A DNA stretch of 64,000 nt from Ensifer sp. Root278 (GTDB lineage: Bacteria > Pseudomonadota > Alphaproteobacteria > Rhizobiales > Rhizobiaceae). The DNA is taken from contig NZ_LMJJ01000001.1 in NCBI RefSeq assembly GCF_001429285.1, positions 192,565 to 256,564 of the forward strand, written 5' to 3'. Both the position numbers and the translations under genes were made by a program. Position 1 is the first letter of the stretch. Each line of letters opens with the position of its first letter. Below, one piece after another: positions 63,422-64,000 of this stretch. The notes under the pieces were generated by a model. That model did not search any database. It saw only the letters and a list, made by a program, of their open reading frames with translations, and was not told the DNA's origin.

Positions 63422-64000
63422 ATGTCGACCGCGACAGATCTCCTCCCCGCCTCGCGGGGAGGAACCGGAACCCAAACCGGCGGGCGTCGCTTCGGCGCCT
63501 TCCGGTTTTTCGGTGGCCAGTCGAAGAGCGGAGGAGAAGGCGTTGCCAAGCGCGTTCAGTTCTCCTCGCCGTTCCTGCCCTACCTCTTCCTCGCGCCACA
63601 GCTCGCGATCATCTTCATCTTCTTCTACTGGCCGTCGGTTCAGGCGATCCAGTCGTCCTTCTATCTGGAAGACCCCTTCGGCTTCGGCTCGACCTTCGTC
63701 GGCATGACGAACTATACCGACGTGCTGAAATCGGGCGAGTATCTCGGAATCGCCCGCTTCACTGCCGTCTTCACGGCGCTCGTCACCTTCTTCGCGCTGT
63801 CGATCGGCTTGCTGCTCGCCGTCAAGGCCGATGGCGTCATCCGCGGCAACGCCGCCTACAAGACGCTGCTCATATGGGTCTATGCCATCGCGCCGCCGGT
63901 CGCCGGCCTCATCGGCATGATGTTCTTCGACCAGCATATCGGCCCGATCGTCGAACTCGCCCGCTGGTTCGGCTGGGACATCAAGGTCGGTCTGAATTAC
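63422..64000 (+). CDS. ugpA: sn-glycerol-3-phosphate ABC transporter permease, N-terminal part (runs off window)
   Basis: 193 codons are seen. From about residue 42 (KRVQFSSPFLPYLFLAPQ) the sequence is typical UgpA, with the first transmembrane helix LAIIFIFFYWPSVQAIQSSF and further helices of a MalF-type permease. The first 40 residues are not family-like and are encoded by a palindrome and a terminator-like hairpin. ATG 63422, five bases after the ugpB stop, is the only usual in-frame start. A strong GGAGGAGAAGG site at 63530-63540 precedes a GTT codon at the expected family start. Confidence 0.9.
   Translation, partial: MSTATDLLPASRGGTGTQTGGRRFGAFRFFGGQSKSGGEGVAKRVQFSSPFLPYLFLAPQLAIIFIFFYWPSVQAIQSSFYLEDPFGFGSTFVGMTNYTDVLKSGEYLGIARFTAVFTALVTFFALSIGLLLAVKADGVIRGNAAYKTLLIWVYAIAPPVAGLIGMMFFDQHIGPIVELARWFGWDIKVGLNY
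63441..63510 (+). other. palindrome and terminator-like hairpin at the ugpB-ugpA junction
   Basis: TCCTCCCCGC CTC GCGGGGAGGA (63441-63463, perfect 10-bp stem) is followed by ACCGGAA...TTCCGGT (63464-63506) and a run of T. Between a highly expressed binding-protein gene and its permease gene, such structures commonly stop or protect part of the transcripts so that the binding protein is in excess. Confidence 0.6.

Noticed and set aside
62172-63599. A 475-codon open frame opposite ugpB
   Set aside because: Antisense shadow of ugpB, without any protein-like motif or ribosome binding site.

Overview
The window is high-GC chromosomal DNA of an alphaproteobacterium in the Rhizobiales, most likely Ensifer/Sinorhizobium. 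This rests on the rplT-pheS-pheT order, rhizobial-type PmtA, UgpB/UgpA and twin imelysin genes, GTG/TTG starts in a GC-rich background, and short palindromic intergenic repeats that look like rhizobial RIME-type mosaic elements. It is ordinary core chromosome with a moderate accessory load. I saw no prophage, insertion sequence, CRISPR array, tRNA or rRNA gene.

Layout. 1-4045: end of rplT, then pheS and pheT between two strong terminators. 4051-11852: small metabolic and regulatory genes (two VOC/NTF2-type proteins, two aldo-keto reductases, LysR and XRE regulators, an M15-like protein, a Gfo/Idh oxidoreductase). 11896-16205: a divergent locus of polyprenyl-phosphate sugar transferase, methyltransferase, ArnE-like small flippase, tiny membrane protein and large GT-C-type membrane protein, which together look like a three-component glycosylation system. 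16283-25385: xseA, a CPT-like kinase, a quinone reductase, and two MarR regulators, each beside recognisable operators and a divergent target (EamA exporter; glutathione S-transferase), plus a frameshifted sigma-factor-like gene. 25658-30916: tyrosine phosphatase, YbaK deacylase, ArsC-like reductase, YitT protein, aromatic aminotransferase with a divergent Lrp regulator, and an M14-type deacylase. 31193-37764: stress and detoxification genes (GST, a hydrolase with a deleted N-terminal half, GFA, ArsR-AHSA1 pair, secreted esterase with an OhrR-like regulator, LysR with DoxX-SnoaL). 37807-41740: methyltransferase, guaA, MTA/SAH nucleosidase, PaaI thioesterase and a decayed tspO. 42394-48865: a periplasmic iron-related cluster (imelysin, di-heme DUF1111 protein, imelysin, DUF1513) interrupted by corA and repeats. 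49056-55024: rsmB, an RlpA-like protein, an epimerase, queG, a GST and uppP. 55263-61956: a small exported protein, an NDUFA9-like protein, DUF1330, pyrF, an atypical histidine phosphatase coupled to pmtA, dnaN, rsmI and yraN. 62060-64000: a Pho-box-like site, ugpB and the start of ugpA.

How genes work together. Local regulator-target pairs dominate: divergent promoters with palindromes stand beside MarR, OhrR-like, Lrp, XRE and LysR genes. Housekeeping functions (translation, replication, GMP and UMP synthesis, queuosine, rRNA methylation, lipid carrier recycling) are scattered between them. Several broken or oddly shortened genes and at least eight palindromic repeat copies point to small-scale decay and repeat movement in the intergenic spaces. 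Functions are inferred from recognised motifs and family resemblance, and no database search was run.
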